Below, one piece after another: positions 7,717-14,865 of a stretch of DNA of 24,583 bases. Positions within the stretch are counted from its first letter, which is position 1; each line of letters begins with the position of its first letter. The notes under the pieces were generated by a model. The model ran no database searches. It was given only the letters and a program-made list of their open reading frames with translations, and was not told where the DNA came from. Location: the IMG/VR virus record IMGVR_UViG_3300030109_002952, positions 24,749-49,331 of that record; one strand, 5' to 3'. This DNA comes from a virus. The position numbers and the translations under genes are program-made.

Positions 7717-7965
7717 TTATTTTAAAAAATGATTAATCCATGCTGCCAAACCATTTAAGTTTAGAGCTACTAAGTTCCATTGCTTACGTGATGATACCTG
7801 TACTATCACACATAAAAAACCTATTATAAATAATATAGGTTCTAATGTCCATTGCCCAGCCATCAAAAAGGCTGCGCCCGCATATCCAACACGAGACGCA
7901 AACTTTTGATAACTTGTTAATTTATTTGTATAGACTAATAGTCTAAGTAATTTTCTTTTTACCAT
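7717..7965 (-). CDS. Small membrane protein between the RNR subunit genes (82 aa)
   Basis: Two hydrophobic segments are visible (about residues 26-39 and 42-57, WTLEPILFIIGFLCVIV), followed by RKQWNLVALNLNGLAAW and a basic N-terminus. The gene overlaps the beta-subunit stop by 7 nt and ends 1 nt before the alpha start, so it is firmly part of the RNR operon. Function unknown; no nucleotide-metabolism motif. The KQW...N...W pattern is seen in several small phage membrane proteins. Confidence 0.68.
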   Translation of the reverse strand: MVKRKLLRLLVYTNKLTSYQKFASRVGYAGAAFLMAGQWTLEPILFIIGFLCVIVQVSSRKQWNLVALNLNGLAAWINHFLK

Positions 7966-8918
7966 ATATCTTCAAAATCTTCACCTTCATTAGCTTTGCT
8001 ATAATCAGTTGGCCTAATTGCAAAAAAGTCTGTATGAGTGTGACCACCAGTAAGATGATAAAACCAGTTAAGATTATTTGCACAGCCTTCATCATAAGTA
8101 AAAACGCCGTTATAACCCAATTCATTAAGTTTTTCATTTAATCTTTTCTTTATAAAATGTTTTAAATTTTTTGCTTTAAGGTTTTCAATATCACCCATTT
8201 CAAACATTTTATCAATATATTTCATTTCAGCATCATGCATTAAGCTAGCCGCTTCTAATATATCTTTTTCAGCATCTTTTTTAAGTGTAGGCATTTCTTC
8301 GCACATATGTCTAAATAATCTACATCCCATTTTACTGTGTAGTGATTCGTCTCTTACAGACCATTTCATTTGTTGGCCAACACCCTTGAGCAAATTACGT
8401 AATTGAAAGCTGTATAGCACAGCGAAAGCGCTGTATAAGCTAACACCTTCTGCAAAGGCACTAAAAATAGCGAGACTACGACCAATCCCAACAGGGTCGT
8501 CACCATCGTAGCTAACCAAATTTTCAAATCGTTCAGCTGTTGCTGGTTCATGTAAAAAAGCTTCAAAATCTTCGAGTCCGAGTGTTTCATTTAAATAACT
8601 ATAAGCTACAGCGTGTATTGTTTCTTGTGAGCCGAATATCATAGCCATTTGCTGTATCTCATGTTTTGGAAACCATGATACGACTTTTTGTGTCCAGTAG
8701 TCTGATACTGCACATTCTGTTTGAGCAAAACCTAGCAAGATATTTCCTACTAAATTTTTTTCTGCTGGTGTTAATTTTTCATTCCAGTCTTTAACATCAC
8801 CCGACATCGGGATTTCTGTATGTAACCAAAACGCCTGAGCTTGTTTTAACCAGCCTTCTGTATAATACTCAGGGTATTCAAAAGGTTTATACGGTATTCT
8901 TTCATCAAATAATCCCAT
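7959..8918 (-). CDS. nrdB: Class I ribonucleotide reductase, beta subunit
   Basis: The radical-generating subunit. Metal ligands can be placed by spacing: Glu68 (in AQTECAV), Glu99 and His102 (in SQETIHAV), Glu157 (FAEGVS), and Glu191 and His194 (RDESLH). The radical Tyr106 is present four residues after His102. The first ligand is Glu where the E. coli enzyme has Asp84; the 31-residue spacing to the second Glu matches the family exactly. The acidic C-terminus ending FEDIW is the expected alpha-binding tail. Length is 319 aa, close to NrdF. The gene starts 2 nt before a small gene's stop and is transcribed with alpha. Confidence 0.95.
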   Translation of the reverse strand: MGLFDERIPYKPFEYPEYYTEGWLKQAQAFWLHTEIPMSGDVKDWNEKLTPAEKNLVGNILLGFAQTECAVSDYWTQKVVSWFPKHEIQQMAMIFGSQETIHAVAYSYLNETLGLEDFEAFLHEPATAERFENLVSYDGDDPVGIGRSLAIFSAFAEGVSLYSAFAVLYSFQLRNLLKGVGQQMKWSVRDESLHSKMGCRLFRHMCEEMPTLKKDAEKDILEAASLMHDAEMKYIDKMFEMGDIENLKAKNLKHFIKKRLNEKLNELGYNGVFTYDEGCANNLNWFYHLTGGHTHTDFFAIRPTDYSKANEGEDFEDIW

Positions 8919-8919
8919 A

Positions 8920-9066
8920 TTAATTAGGTATTGTAAGCGCTATATCCACAAATGGAATATAAAACACATAAGTTAATTTATCTTCTTCTTCATAGGCTCT
9001 TGAGCCAAACAATATACCTGGGTAAAATCCTAAAGATAAACTCCAGTTTAATTTTTCTTCTTCCAT
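8920..9066 (-). CDS. Short conserved-looking protein (48 aa) upstream of nrdB
   Basis: An open frame from ATG at 9066 to TAA one base before the nrdB ATG. The protein begins MEEEKLNW and contains SLGFYPGILFGSRAYEEED, then YVFYIPFVDIALTIPN. The aromatic/hydrophobic pattern resembles short proteins I recall from marine phage genomes, but no function is known. It fills a gap that otherwise has no coding content and keeps the tight spacing. Confidence 0.68.
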   Translation of the reverse strand: MEEEKLNWSLSLGFYPGILFGSRAYEEEDKLTYVFYIPFVDIALTIPN

Positions 9067-9070
9067 ATTA

Positions 9071-9202
9071 TTATTTTTCATTAAATACAGCGTATACCTT
9101 TACTTTACCTGAAGCAATTAATTCTTTACGCTCTTTTGTTTTTTCCTCTTTAACGGGATAGTATTTAGGGTTAGTACTATTTAATTTTCTTTTTTTAGCC
9201 AT
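9071..9202 (-). CDS. Short basic protein (43 aa)
   Basis: The frame runs from ATG at 9202 to TAA at 9071. It encodes a Lys-rich peptide beginning MAKKRKLNSTNP, then PKYYPVKEEKTKER and a possible strand KVKVYAVFNEK. The start overlaps the end of the preceding gene by 3 nt, and the stop is 4 nt from the next start, as expected for a real phage gene. Family and function are not recognised. Confidence 0.6.
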   Translation of the reverse strand: MAKKRKLNSTNPKYYPVKEEKTKERKELIASGKVKVYAVFNEK

Positions 9203-9365
9203 AACATTTTATTGAGTATTTATCATGTATAAACATTAAGTCCTTCCATCTTAAACCTCCTCTTGATTTAATGCTCCACTTGATAAACGTATCTATTTTA
9301 CGTTCTTTATACTTTCTCCTGGCAATGTGCTTGGAGTTCGAAGTATTTCTATTACTTTGTCGCAT
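9195..9365 (-). CDS. Short basic protein (56 aa) overlapping the nuclease gene
   Basis: The frame opens at ATG 9365 inside the 3' end of the PD-(D/E)XK nuclease gene and closes at 9195. Its C-terminal half, KIDTFIKWSIKSRGGLRWK then DLMFIHDKYSIKCYG, looks like a genuine folded small protein and lies largely outside the overlap. The N-terminal 20 residues are read from the overlapping frame, so translation may begin later. The stop overlaps the next ATG (ATGGCTAA). No family recognised. Confidence 0.5.
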   Translation of the reverse strand: MRQSNRNTSNSKHIARRKYKERKIDTFIKWSIKSRGGLRWKDLMFIHDKYSIKCYG

Positions 9366-9778
9366 TCTTTTTGATTTTGTGGTTTAAATAATTTGTAGTT
9401 AGGAAATTGTTGCATAACTAATCTTTTAAATAATTTCCATCTCATTGGAAATGATTCATTGGGTCTTCCTTTAGTTTCAATAATAAAGTCTTTACCAATA
9501 AAATCTGGTGTATATTTAATAGGTAAGATTCTTTTCTCACCTCTGTTTTTAAAATCTCCTTTACTATTTGATTGTCTTTCCCAACATTCATTTTCAAAAT
9601 GAAATCCATTTAATAATACAAAGGTTTCACCTTCATAGCTAGCTTTAATATGTGCTTTTTTCAAAGCTTGATACATATATTTTTCTAACCCGGAAGCGAA
9701 GGTGATACCATCGTATGTTACTTTTTTCGAAACTACAGGGCCTCTTTTTTTTCTTCTTTTATAACTCTTCTTCCTCAT
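9293..9778 (-). CDS. PD-(D/E)XK endonuclease (DUF1064-like)
   Basis: A 161-residue basic protein with VTYDGITFASGLEKYMY (the conserved Glu helix), then KYTPDFIG and FIIETKGR, giving the E...D...ExK triad of PD-(D/E)XK nucleases. The layout matches small phage nucleases annotated as DUF1064 or endonuclease-I-like junction resolvases; the exact subfamily is inferred. The N-terminus (RKKSYKRRKKRG) is highly basic, suiting DNA binding. It sits among replication and recombination genes, so branch cleavage or host DNA breakdown is likely. Its ATG overlaps the upstream gene by 20 nt. Confidence 0.78.
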   Translation of the reverse strand: MRKKSYKRRKKRGPVVSKKVTYDGITFASGLEKYMYQALKKAHIKASYEGETFVLLNGFHFENECWERQSNSKGDFKNRGEKRILPIKYTPDFIGKDFIIETKGRPNESFPMRWKLFKRLVMQQFPNYKLFKPQNQKECDKVIEILRTPSTLPGESIKNVK

Positions 9779-10010
9779 CGAATTGTGTTCTTTTTAGCAT
9801 ACATTCTTCAATCTCATCACATAATACAAGTTTTGCTTTTTCAATATAATTAACAGCATCCATTAATTCTTCTTGTATATGTGTTAACCATGTTTCGAGA
9901 GATTGATCATCATCGTTTAATGTAACACCATATTTTTTATAGCCTACATCTGAACGTGATTTAATCTTATTAATAACACGTTCAATTACTTTATCTCTAA
10001 TCTTACTCAT
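9759..10010 (-). CDS. MazG-neighbour helical protein, pyrophosphohydrolase-like (83 aa)
   Basis: I chose the start at 10010 (MSKIRDKV), where ATGAGTAA overlaps the stop of the upstream gene; an upstream in-frame ATG at 10028 would add six residues. Residues 23-62 (GYKKYGVTL, then LETWLTHIQEELMDAVNYIE) follow the pattern of small all-helical phage proteins with conserved EE...D, as in the NTP pyrophosphohydrolase superfamily. The full set of metal ligands is not clear. It is adjacent to a MazG-domain gene and two genes from the TS-family gene, which supports a role in the nucleotide pool. Confidence 0.68.
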   Translation of the reverse strand: MSKIRDKVIERVINKIKSRSDVGYKKYGVTLNDDDQSLETWLTHIQEELMDAVNYIEKAKLVLCDEIEECMLKRTQFDEEEEL

Positions 10011-10773
10011 CTTTAACAAATGTTCCATTAATCATTTTACCAGTTCTATTTGATATTTGATTATAAGCAGACGCTATGCACGTTTCAATTCTAACGTTTC
10101 TTTGTTCTGCTAAATTAGTTAGTACAACTACCATGTCTCCAATTGCATCAACAAATTCAGCTTGGTCATCTTTTAGCATTGCTTTAGCTAATTCACCAGC
10201 TTCTTCTTGTAACTTAATATATTGAGTTCTAGCATCACCATTTTCATATATACCTCTTACTTCAGCCCAATTTCTAATTGAATCGAATATACTTTGTTGA
10301 GACTCTACATATTCTGCTAAGCTTTCTAAACTATTAGCATTATTAAAGGACTCAATCATTGCTTTATTATATACATAACATCTGTTTTTGTTATACATTG
10401 ATTCATGAGCGTTATCTACTATCCAATGTGCTAAGTCCATATCTAATGACACTTTGCCAAATTCTGTTTTCCAGTTCATTCCTAAACTATCCATTAGTCT
10501 ACCCTTTAATTTATTAAGGGGAACCGGAAAGGTTGTGGTTTGTTCGGTTACGTTTATTTTCATTTTAATTAAATTTTTATAAAGTTTATTATCAATCTTA
10601 TATCCATAAGACTGTTGAAGTTCTATTTCTTTGTCAGATATATAATCTATATCTTCCGATTGATCAAGAACTTCGTACTCTCCAGGCTTGTAGCCCTGCG
10701 TTAGCGTAACTCTATTATTAAGATTACGTGTTACGCCAATTTTTTTACCAGGTATGTGATAAATATAATACAT
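10003..10773 (-). CDS. Fusion: GIY-YIG-like N-terminus with MazG-type C-terminus
   Basis: Residues 1-45 (MYYIYHIPGKKIGVTRNLNN, then R and the GYKPGEYEVL segment) resemble the first strands and helix of GIY-YIG proteins, though YIG is replaced by KIG and the catalytic Glu is not evident. After a linker, residues 165-256 show a MazG-type NTP pyrophosphohydrolase: IRNWAEVRGIYENGDART, QEEAGELAKAM (EExxE) and AEFVDAIGDMVVVL (ExxD). Such enzymes hydrolyse (d)NTPs to monophosphates. The gene lies directly after the TS-family gene, sharing an ATG/stop junction, so it may supply that enzyme's substrate. The function of the N-terminal part is unknown. Confidence 0.78.
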   Translation of the reverse strand: MYYIYHIPGKKIGVTRNLNNRVTLTQGYKPGEYEVLDQSEDIDYISDKEIELQQSYGYKIDNKLYKNLIKMKINVTEQTTTFPVPLNKLKGRLMDSLGMNWKTEFGKVSLDMDLAHWIVDNAHESMYNKNRCYVYNKAMIESFNNANSLESLAEYVESQQSIFDSIRNWAEVRGIYENGDARTQYIKLQEEAGELAKAMLKDDQAEFVDAIGDMVVVLTNLAEQRNVRIETCIASAYNQISNRTGKMINGTFVKDE

Positions 10774-11615
10774 TATTTTCCAACGTTTAACTTTGCCTTT
10801 ATTGGAGGCAAATAATTATAATTAAGTATTTTAAATTGTTTTTTCTTTGGTATTTTTAGACCAGGGTTACTTCTATGCCCACCCTCATATATAATACCAT
10901 CACCAGTTATTTTTAACTTAGGTAATTCAATATTACTTACATCTCTATATACATATTTTTGTGCAGCTTCAAGATGATTAAGGTATAAATGACAATCACC
11001 AAGCTGCGCAATAAGTTTCCCTGGTTTATATTCTGTATTATGACAAAGTAATTCAAGCAGTATAGCATACATTGCAATGTCATATGGTAAACCTAAAAAT
11101 ACATCTGCTGAACGCTGAATCCACATTAAATCCATTTTATCATCATTTATATTAACTTGCATTGCATAATGACATGGTGGTAAAACCATATTCTTTAATT
11201 TATCTGGTCTCCAAGCATTTATAATATGTCTTCTTGATGATGGGTCAATACTAATACCTTTTATTAAATTCATAAGTTGGTCATAGCCATTAAAGTCACG
11301 CCATTGTGCACCGTATACTGGGCCAAGCTTTCCGTCTTTACGACCAGACCTTGCATAATCATCATCCCAATAATGAACATTATTTTCATGTAGATAACCT
11401 AAGTCTGTTCTACCTTGCAATATCCATAATAATTCAGTAATAGCATGATTAAAATATATTTTCTTTCCAACTAATAATGGAAAGCCTATAGACATATCAT
11501 GTTCTAATTGCCTACCGAATAAAGATTTAGTACCAACTCCGGTTCTGTCTTTTTTTGTAGGAGCATGTAATAAATTTGCCATTAAAGCTCTATATTGATT
11601 TTCTATATTTGTCAT
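10773..11615 (-). CDS. thyA: Thymidylate synthase-family enzyme, possible dCMP (hydroxy)methylase
   Basis: From the chosen start at 11615 (MTNIENQY) the product is 280 aa; an earlier in-frame ATG at 11696 would lie well inside the upstream gene. Motifs: Arg24 in DRTGVGT, Glu61 in TELLWILQG, LGPVYGAQWR, the catalytic Cys148 in LPPCHYAMQ, the phosphate-binding QRSADVFLGLP and DCHLYLNH. Where thymidylate synthases have Asn (LPFNIA), this protein reads LPYDIA, with Asp179. That replacement is the known mark of T4-type dCMP hydroxymethylase and switches preference from dUMP to dCMP. So it may make 5-methyl- or 5-hydroxymethyl-dCMP rather than dTMP; family membership is certain, substrate is inferred. 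Confidence 0.92.
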   Translation of the reverse strand: MTNIENQYRALMANLLHAPTKKDRTGVGTKSLFGRQLEHDMSIGFPLLVGKKIYFNHAITELLWILQGRTDLGYLHENNVHYWDDDYARSGRKDGKLGPVYGAQWRDFNGYDQLMNLIKGISIDPSSRRHIINAWRPDKLKNMVLPPCHYAMQVNINDDKMDLMWIQRSADVFLGLPYDIAMYAILLELLCHNTEYKPGKLIAQLGDCHLYLNHLEAAQKYVYRDVSNIELPKLKITGDGIIYEGGHRSNPGLKIPKKKQFKILNYNYLPPIKAKLNVGK

Positions 11616-11874
11616 AATAATATTTACACATTCTATAATATTCAGACCATATTGTATGTTTATCATAAATTGATGGAGATACATTTGCTCTCTCACCTCT
11701 TTTATATGGCCCCATTCTAATTTCTATTTTCCAAGCTTGGTTGTCTTCTTTAATTCCTATTGGTGATATTCTTATGTTATTTCTAACACAATAATTATAT
11801 GCTGCTATTTCTTCCTCATTAGGAAGATAATCTGGCATCCTATAATTTTTTCTTTTACCGTATATGCTTTTCAT
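11590..11874 (-). CDS. Conserved-looking phage protein of unknown function (94 aa)
   Basis: The product starts MKSIYGKRKNYRMPDYLP and continues with EEIAAYNYCVRNNIRISPIG, then WKIEIRMGPYKRGE and a Tyr-rich C-terminus (MCKYYYDKYRK). I recall similar proteins in several marine phages but no function. It overlaps the TS-family gene start by 26 nt and begins immediately after the primase-helicase stop, so it is part of the replication operon. High Tyr/Arg/Lys content could suit nucleic-acid contact, which is speculation. Confidence 0.7.
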   Translation of the reverse strand: MKSIYGKRKNYRMPDYLPNEEEIAAYNYCVRNNIRISPIGIKEDNQAWKIEIRMGPYKRGERANVSPSIYDKHTIWSEYYRMCKYYYDKYRKSI

Positions 11875-13596
11875 TTATTCCCAAGGCATTGGTTCTGCAT
11901 CTAACTGCAGAGGTTCATGTGGTATAAAACTTCCTGACCTTGGTTCCCATGTAAAATGACATTCAGCACCATTCTCACCAAGATTCTGGAATTTTACTTT
12001 AAGCACTTTTGCTTTAACTGTTTTAGCTTCATAATCCCTATGAACTAATAAGCCGTGATAACTTGCATCGTACCATTCGCCACCACCTTTAATGTTATAC
12101 ATTGTAGGTTCTTCAATTTTACCTTCACTTGTTTTATACATTTTAGTTGGATGCGCTACTATGAAAACCAACACATCATACTTTTTAGCAAACATTTCAA
12201 TTTTGCTTAAGTATTCCATTGTATATCTATTTACATCTTCAGTTTTAGCATCCACATCTCTAATCTTATTAAATGGGTCTATAACAAGACATTTGATACC
12301 TTTACGCTTAACTAATTCTGCGCCTTTACGTAATACTGTTTCAAGAGTATAACGTTCCATATCGATGAAGAAAAAGTTATCGTTAACGTGTTCTGCTACT
12401 TGTTTCCATTTAGCTGTGCCAATATCAGATTTTCGTGGCATATCTTGCCAGACTTTACGCATTAATTTATGCGCATGTAAATATGTGGGTGCATTTTCTG
12501 GTGATGCAAATGCTGTTTTCCAGCCGTAGTTATTATTATACCCTACAACCATTTGATCGACAAAATCAGACTTCCCACTGCTAGGGATACCAGTAACAGT
12601 AATAAACTGTCCAGTATAAGTGCTGAATATTTCGTCGAAGTTTTTGATACCAATTTGGTACCCTTTCTTAAAACCGTTTTGTACAAAGTCAGTAACTTCA
12701 TGTTCTATATCTTTAAAAGTTGTTACATTTTCTAATGGTACTGGTCTACATTCAGTAATTGTTTTTGCTAAATCTTCTTTACCATATTTTAATAAATATT
12801 CATTAGCATCTTTACAATCAATAAAATTAACTAAGAAACAAACTTCTGCTCCAAGCCGTCTAATTAATTCTGTCTGAAGTGCTATACCAGCTTCATCAGC
12901 GTCTACTGCTAAGATTATTTTTTCTTTATCTTCAAAGTAATCTATACAGTTATCTAAATAATCTAAATTGTTATGATTTAATGTAGCTCCGTTTGGTACG
13001 GATATTACATTATGTATTCCCGCTTCATGGTAAGACAGTACATCCATCTCACCTTCAACAATAACACAAGTGTCATAACCCACTATGCTATTAATATTAT
13101 AAAAGACTTTCTCAGCACCTTTATATAATTTAAAATGCTTACGTCCGTCTCTATATTTTATATTGATAAGCTCATCACCTATCATGTAGTTGAATTTAAT
13201 TGTGTTTTCAACCTTGCCTGTTTGTGGCATGAATTCTGGGCCTTCAGATACATTTACTTCTTCTAATGTATCTTTTGATATGCCTCTCTGTTCAAACCAT
13301 TCAATTACTTTACTACTAACTGGCTTATGCGTTTTTGTAGAATAATCTGGTTTAATATATTCTTTATCCCCGCCGCCTTTACGTTGATAAGTATGTAATT
13401 GAAATGTTGAGTTACAGTTGTGGCAAGTACCAAGACCACGCTCCCAATCATAACTAGCACATTTTTGTTTCCTGTTTTCAGGCTTACGGTCATGTGAACA
13501 CAGGGGACAAATCCCCTGCGTTGCACCAACCTTCAAATCATGCTGGTTAAACTGGTCGATTAAGAATCCATTAATCTCCGCGTTGTTTACTTGCAT
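11875..13596 (-). CDS. T7 gp4/Twinkle-type DNA primase-helicase
   Basis: One 573-aa chain carries a zinc ribbon (Cys30, Cys33, Cys58, Cys61), a TOPRIM domain with VIVEGEMDVL (Glu181) and ILAVDADEAG (Asp232, Asp234), and a RecA-like helicase domain with Walker A GIPSSGKS (336-343), Walker B CLVIDPFN (about 436-443) and VFIVAHPTK. It unwinds DNA as a hexamer and makes primers at the replication fork, supported by the SSB encoded just upstream. The C-terminus is acidic (ending LDAEPMPWE), as in T7 gp4 where the tail contacts polymerase. No DNA polymerase gene is present in the window. Confidence 0.94.
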   Translation of the reverse strand: MQVNNAEINGFLIDQFNQHDLKVGATQGICPLCSHDRKPENRKQKCASYDWERGLGTCHNCNSTFQLHTYQRKGGGDKEYIKPDYSTKTHKPVSSKVIEWFEQRGISKDTLEEVNVSEGPEFMPQTGKVENTIKFNYMIGDELINIKYRDGRKHFKLYKGAEKVFYNINSIVGYDTCVIVEGEMDVLSYHEAGIHNVISVPNGATLNHNNLDYLDNCIDYFEDKEKIILAVDADEAGIALQTELIRRLGAEVCFLVNFIDCKDANEYLLKYGKEDLAKTITECRPVPLENVTTFKDIEHEVTDFVQNGFKKGYQIGIKNFDEIFSTYTGQFITVTGIPSSGKSDFVDQMVVGYNNNYGWKTAFASPENAPTYLHAHKLMRKVWQDMPRKSDIGTAKWKQVAEHVNDNFFFIDMERYTLETVLRKGAELVKRKGIKCLVIDPFNKIRDVDAKTEDVNRYTMEYLSKIEMFAKKYDVLVFIVAHPTKMYKTSEGKIEEPTMYNIKGGGEWYDASYHGLLVHRDYEAKTVKAKVLKVKFQNLGENGAECHFTWEPRSGSFIPHEPLQLDAEPMPWE

Positions 13597-13606
13597 TTAA
13601 TTTAAT

Positions 13607-13912
13607 TTAAAATGGTAAATCATCTACCGGCTGTGATACTGGTGCTGCTGCCGGTTGATCAGTTCGAGGTGCAGCGTCTACGTTGTCGCCATTTGTCCAA
13701 ACAACTTGAACATTACCTAAGTAAACTTTAGGTACTTTAGCATCACGCTCCTCTTTCGTTTGAGCTACTACAACTGGACCTTGATTTCCGAACTGGTCGA
13801 CTTCATCATTAATCGTAATTGTAATAGGTAAGTACTTCCCTTTTTTACCTTCGATAATCTTTGATTTATCTATGTTATTAAGGTTAATACTTGTTTTAAT
13901 AATACTTGCCAT
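13607..13912 (-). CDS. ssb: Single-stranded DNA-binding protein
   Basis: The 101-residue protein has a beta-rich N-terminal part (residues 1-75) consistent with an OB fold, a Pro/Ala/Gln-rich flexible linker, and the C-terminal DDLPF tip that is the hallmark of bacterial and phage SSBs (partner-binding tail). It is short for the family. It starts 10 nt upstream of the primase-helicase and overlaps the preceding stop (TAATG), so the two are co-expressed. The identification rests mainly on the acidic tip and the operon context. Confidence 0.8.
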   Translation of the reverse strand: MASIIKTSINLNNIDKSKIIEGKKGKYLPITITINDEVDQFGNQGPVVVAQTKEERDAKVPKVYLGNVQVVWTNGDNVDAAPRTDQPAAAPVSQPVDDLPF

Positions 13913-14091
13913 TATGCGTATTGATTTAATTGGTTAAACATTCTTTGTAACTGTTCTTTATTAGCTCCAGTTACTCTTCTGAAATTATCTACAGCTTTCA
14001 GGTGATTTTGATTCTTGTAAAAGTTATTTACTGAAGTTTCTAATCCTGTTACTGAGCAAACTTTTGTTTGCATTTTTCTTGTTCTTGCCAT
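13912..14091 (-). CDS. Short basic protein upstream of ssb (59 aa)
   Basis: The frame runs from ATG at 14091 to TAA at 13912, overlapping the ssb ATG as TAATG. The sequence begins MARTRKMQTKVCSVTGLET and continues with NNFYKNQNHLKAVDNFRRV and a Gln/Asn-rich helical end. CSVTGLETSVNNFYKN has the look of a small zinc-finger remnant or phage DNA-binding peptide, but only one Cys is present. Located between the exonuclease and SSB genes, so a role in replication or recombination is plausible. No family recognised. Confidence 0.7.
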   Translation of the reverse strand: MARTRKMQTKVCSVTGLETSVNNFYKNQNHLKAVDNFRRVTGANKEQLQRMFNQLNQYA

Positions 14092-14098
14092 AATTTAA

Positions 14099-14830
14099 TT
14101 ATAATGTTAAGTTAATAAAATATTGTGATGGGTCAAATCCATCTGTCTTGTAGAATAAATCGTAAGCTTCTACTGCTCTCTTAACCTTGTCCTTACCTGA
14201 TTCTAAAAAATCTGGTGAACAATCCACTACTGCTATTTGATGTGTATTTTTATCAATAACAATAAAACAAAAATCATAACCAAATAGTGTACTATATATG
14301 TATGCCTGTGAGTCATAATTCCAACGGTAAGCAGAGCGCTTGAAAGAATTTATGTCTGAGGTAGTCTTCAAATCAATCACGAGTTTTTCATCATGATTAA
14401 TTATATCAGCCTTACCTTTCCACATTAAACCTTCAAGCTCTGCAATACCTGGCTTCTCATACTCAACATCAATACCGCGAATAAGTCCGCGACATATATC
14501 ATTTTCTAATACTTTTTCGGTCATTAAATAAATCTTGTCAACTTCATGTTGTAGTAAACACAACTCTCCGTTTGACATTTCTTTATATGCCTTAGTGTTT
14601 CTAGTAGACGCTTCTATTATCTTAAACTTCTTAAGCTTATCTGGCTCAAGTATAGCAGTGTGAAAATAGCCGCCTACTAAAAACGCTGGGCTTGGTTTGG
14701 ATGGTTGTCCAAGGGCTAAGGGGTTAGTTAATAAAGTTCCAATATCAGAATTACTTAAATACTTTTTACCAAAGTCTCCATAGTAATGTTCATCAATTCT
14801 TAACTTTTCAATAACCTTTTCTTTTTCCAT
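14099..14830 (-). CDS. RecE/Exo VIII-type PD-(D/E)XK exonuclease
   Basis: The 243-residue protein shows YLSNSDIGTLLTNP, an early FLVGGYFHTAILEP (conserved His of the family), GKADIINHDEKLVIDLKTT (the D...DxK core) and YDSQAYIYS (motif IV Gln-Tyr). This order matches PDDEXK-like exonucleases of the RecE C-terminal/DUF3799 group, which resect double-stranded DNA ends. The ERF-family annealing protein is encoded just upstream, forming a standard phage two-component recombination pair. The ATG follows directly on a promoter-like motif (14831-14865), so the mRNA may be nearly leaderless. Confidence 0.87.
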   Translation of the reverse strand: MEKEKVIEKLRIDEHYYGDFGKKYLSNSDIGTLLTNPLALGQPSKPSPAFLVGGYFHTAILEPDKLKKFKIIEASTRNTKAYKEMSNGELCLLQHEVDKIYLMTEKVLENDICRGLIRGIDVEYEKPGIAELEGLMWKGKADIINHDEKLVIDLKTTSDINSFKRSAYRWNYDSQAYIYSTLFGYDFCFIVIDKNTHQIAVVDCSPDFLESGKDKVKRAVEAYDLFYKTDGFDPSQYFINLTL

Positions 14831-14865
14831 TTATATTATCTGTATTGATTCGTATTTAGTTTGTA
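14831..14865 (-). promoter_or_regulatory. Two-box promoter-like motif, copy 1
   Basis: On the minus strand: TAAATACGA (14850-14858), 9 bases, then GATAATATAA (14831-14840), with the exonuclease ATG immediately following. It lies between the ERF and exonuclease genes. One of eight copies with the same spacing. Confidence 0.7.

Noticed and set aside
10773-11696. Longer start for the TS-family gene at 11696
   Set aside because: The first 27 residues would be read from inside the upstream gene and do not fit the family N-terminus; the start at 11615 does.
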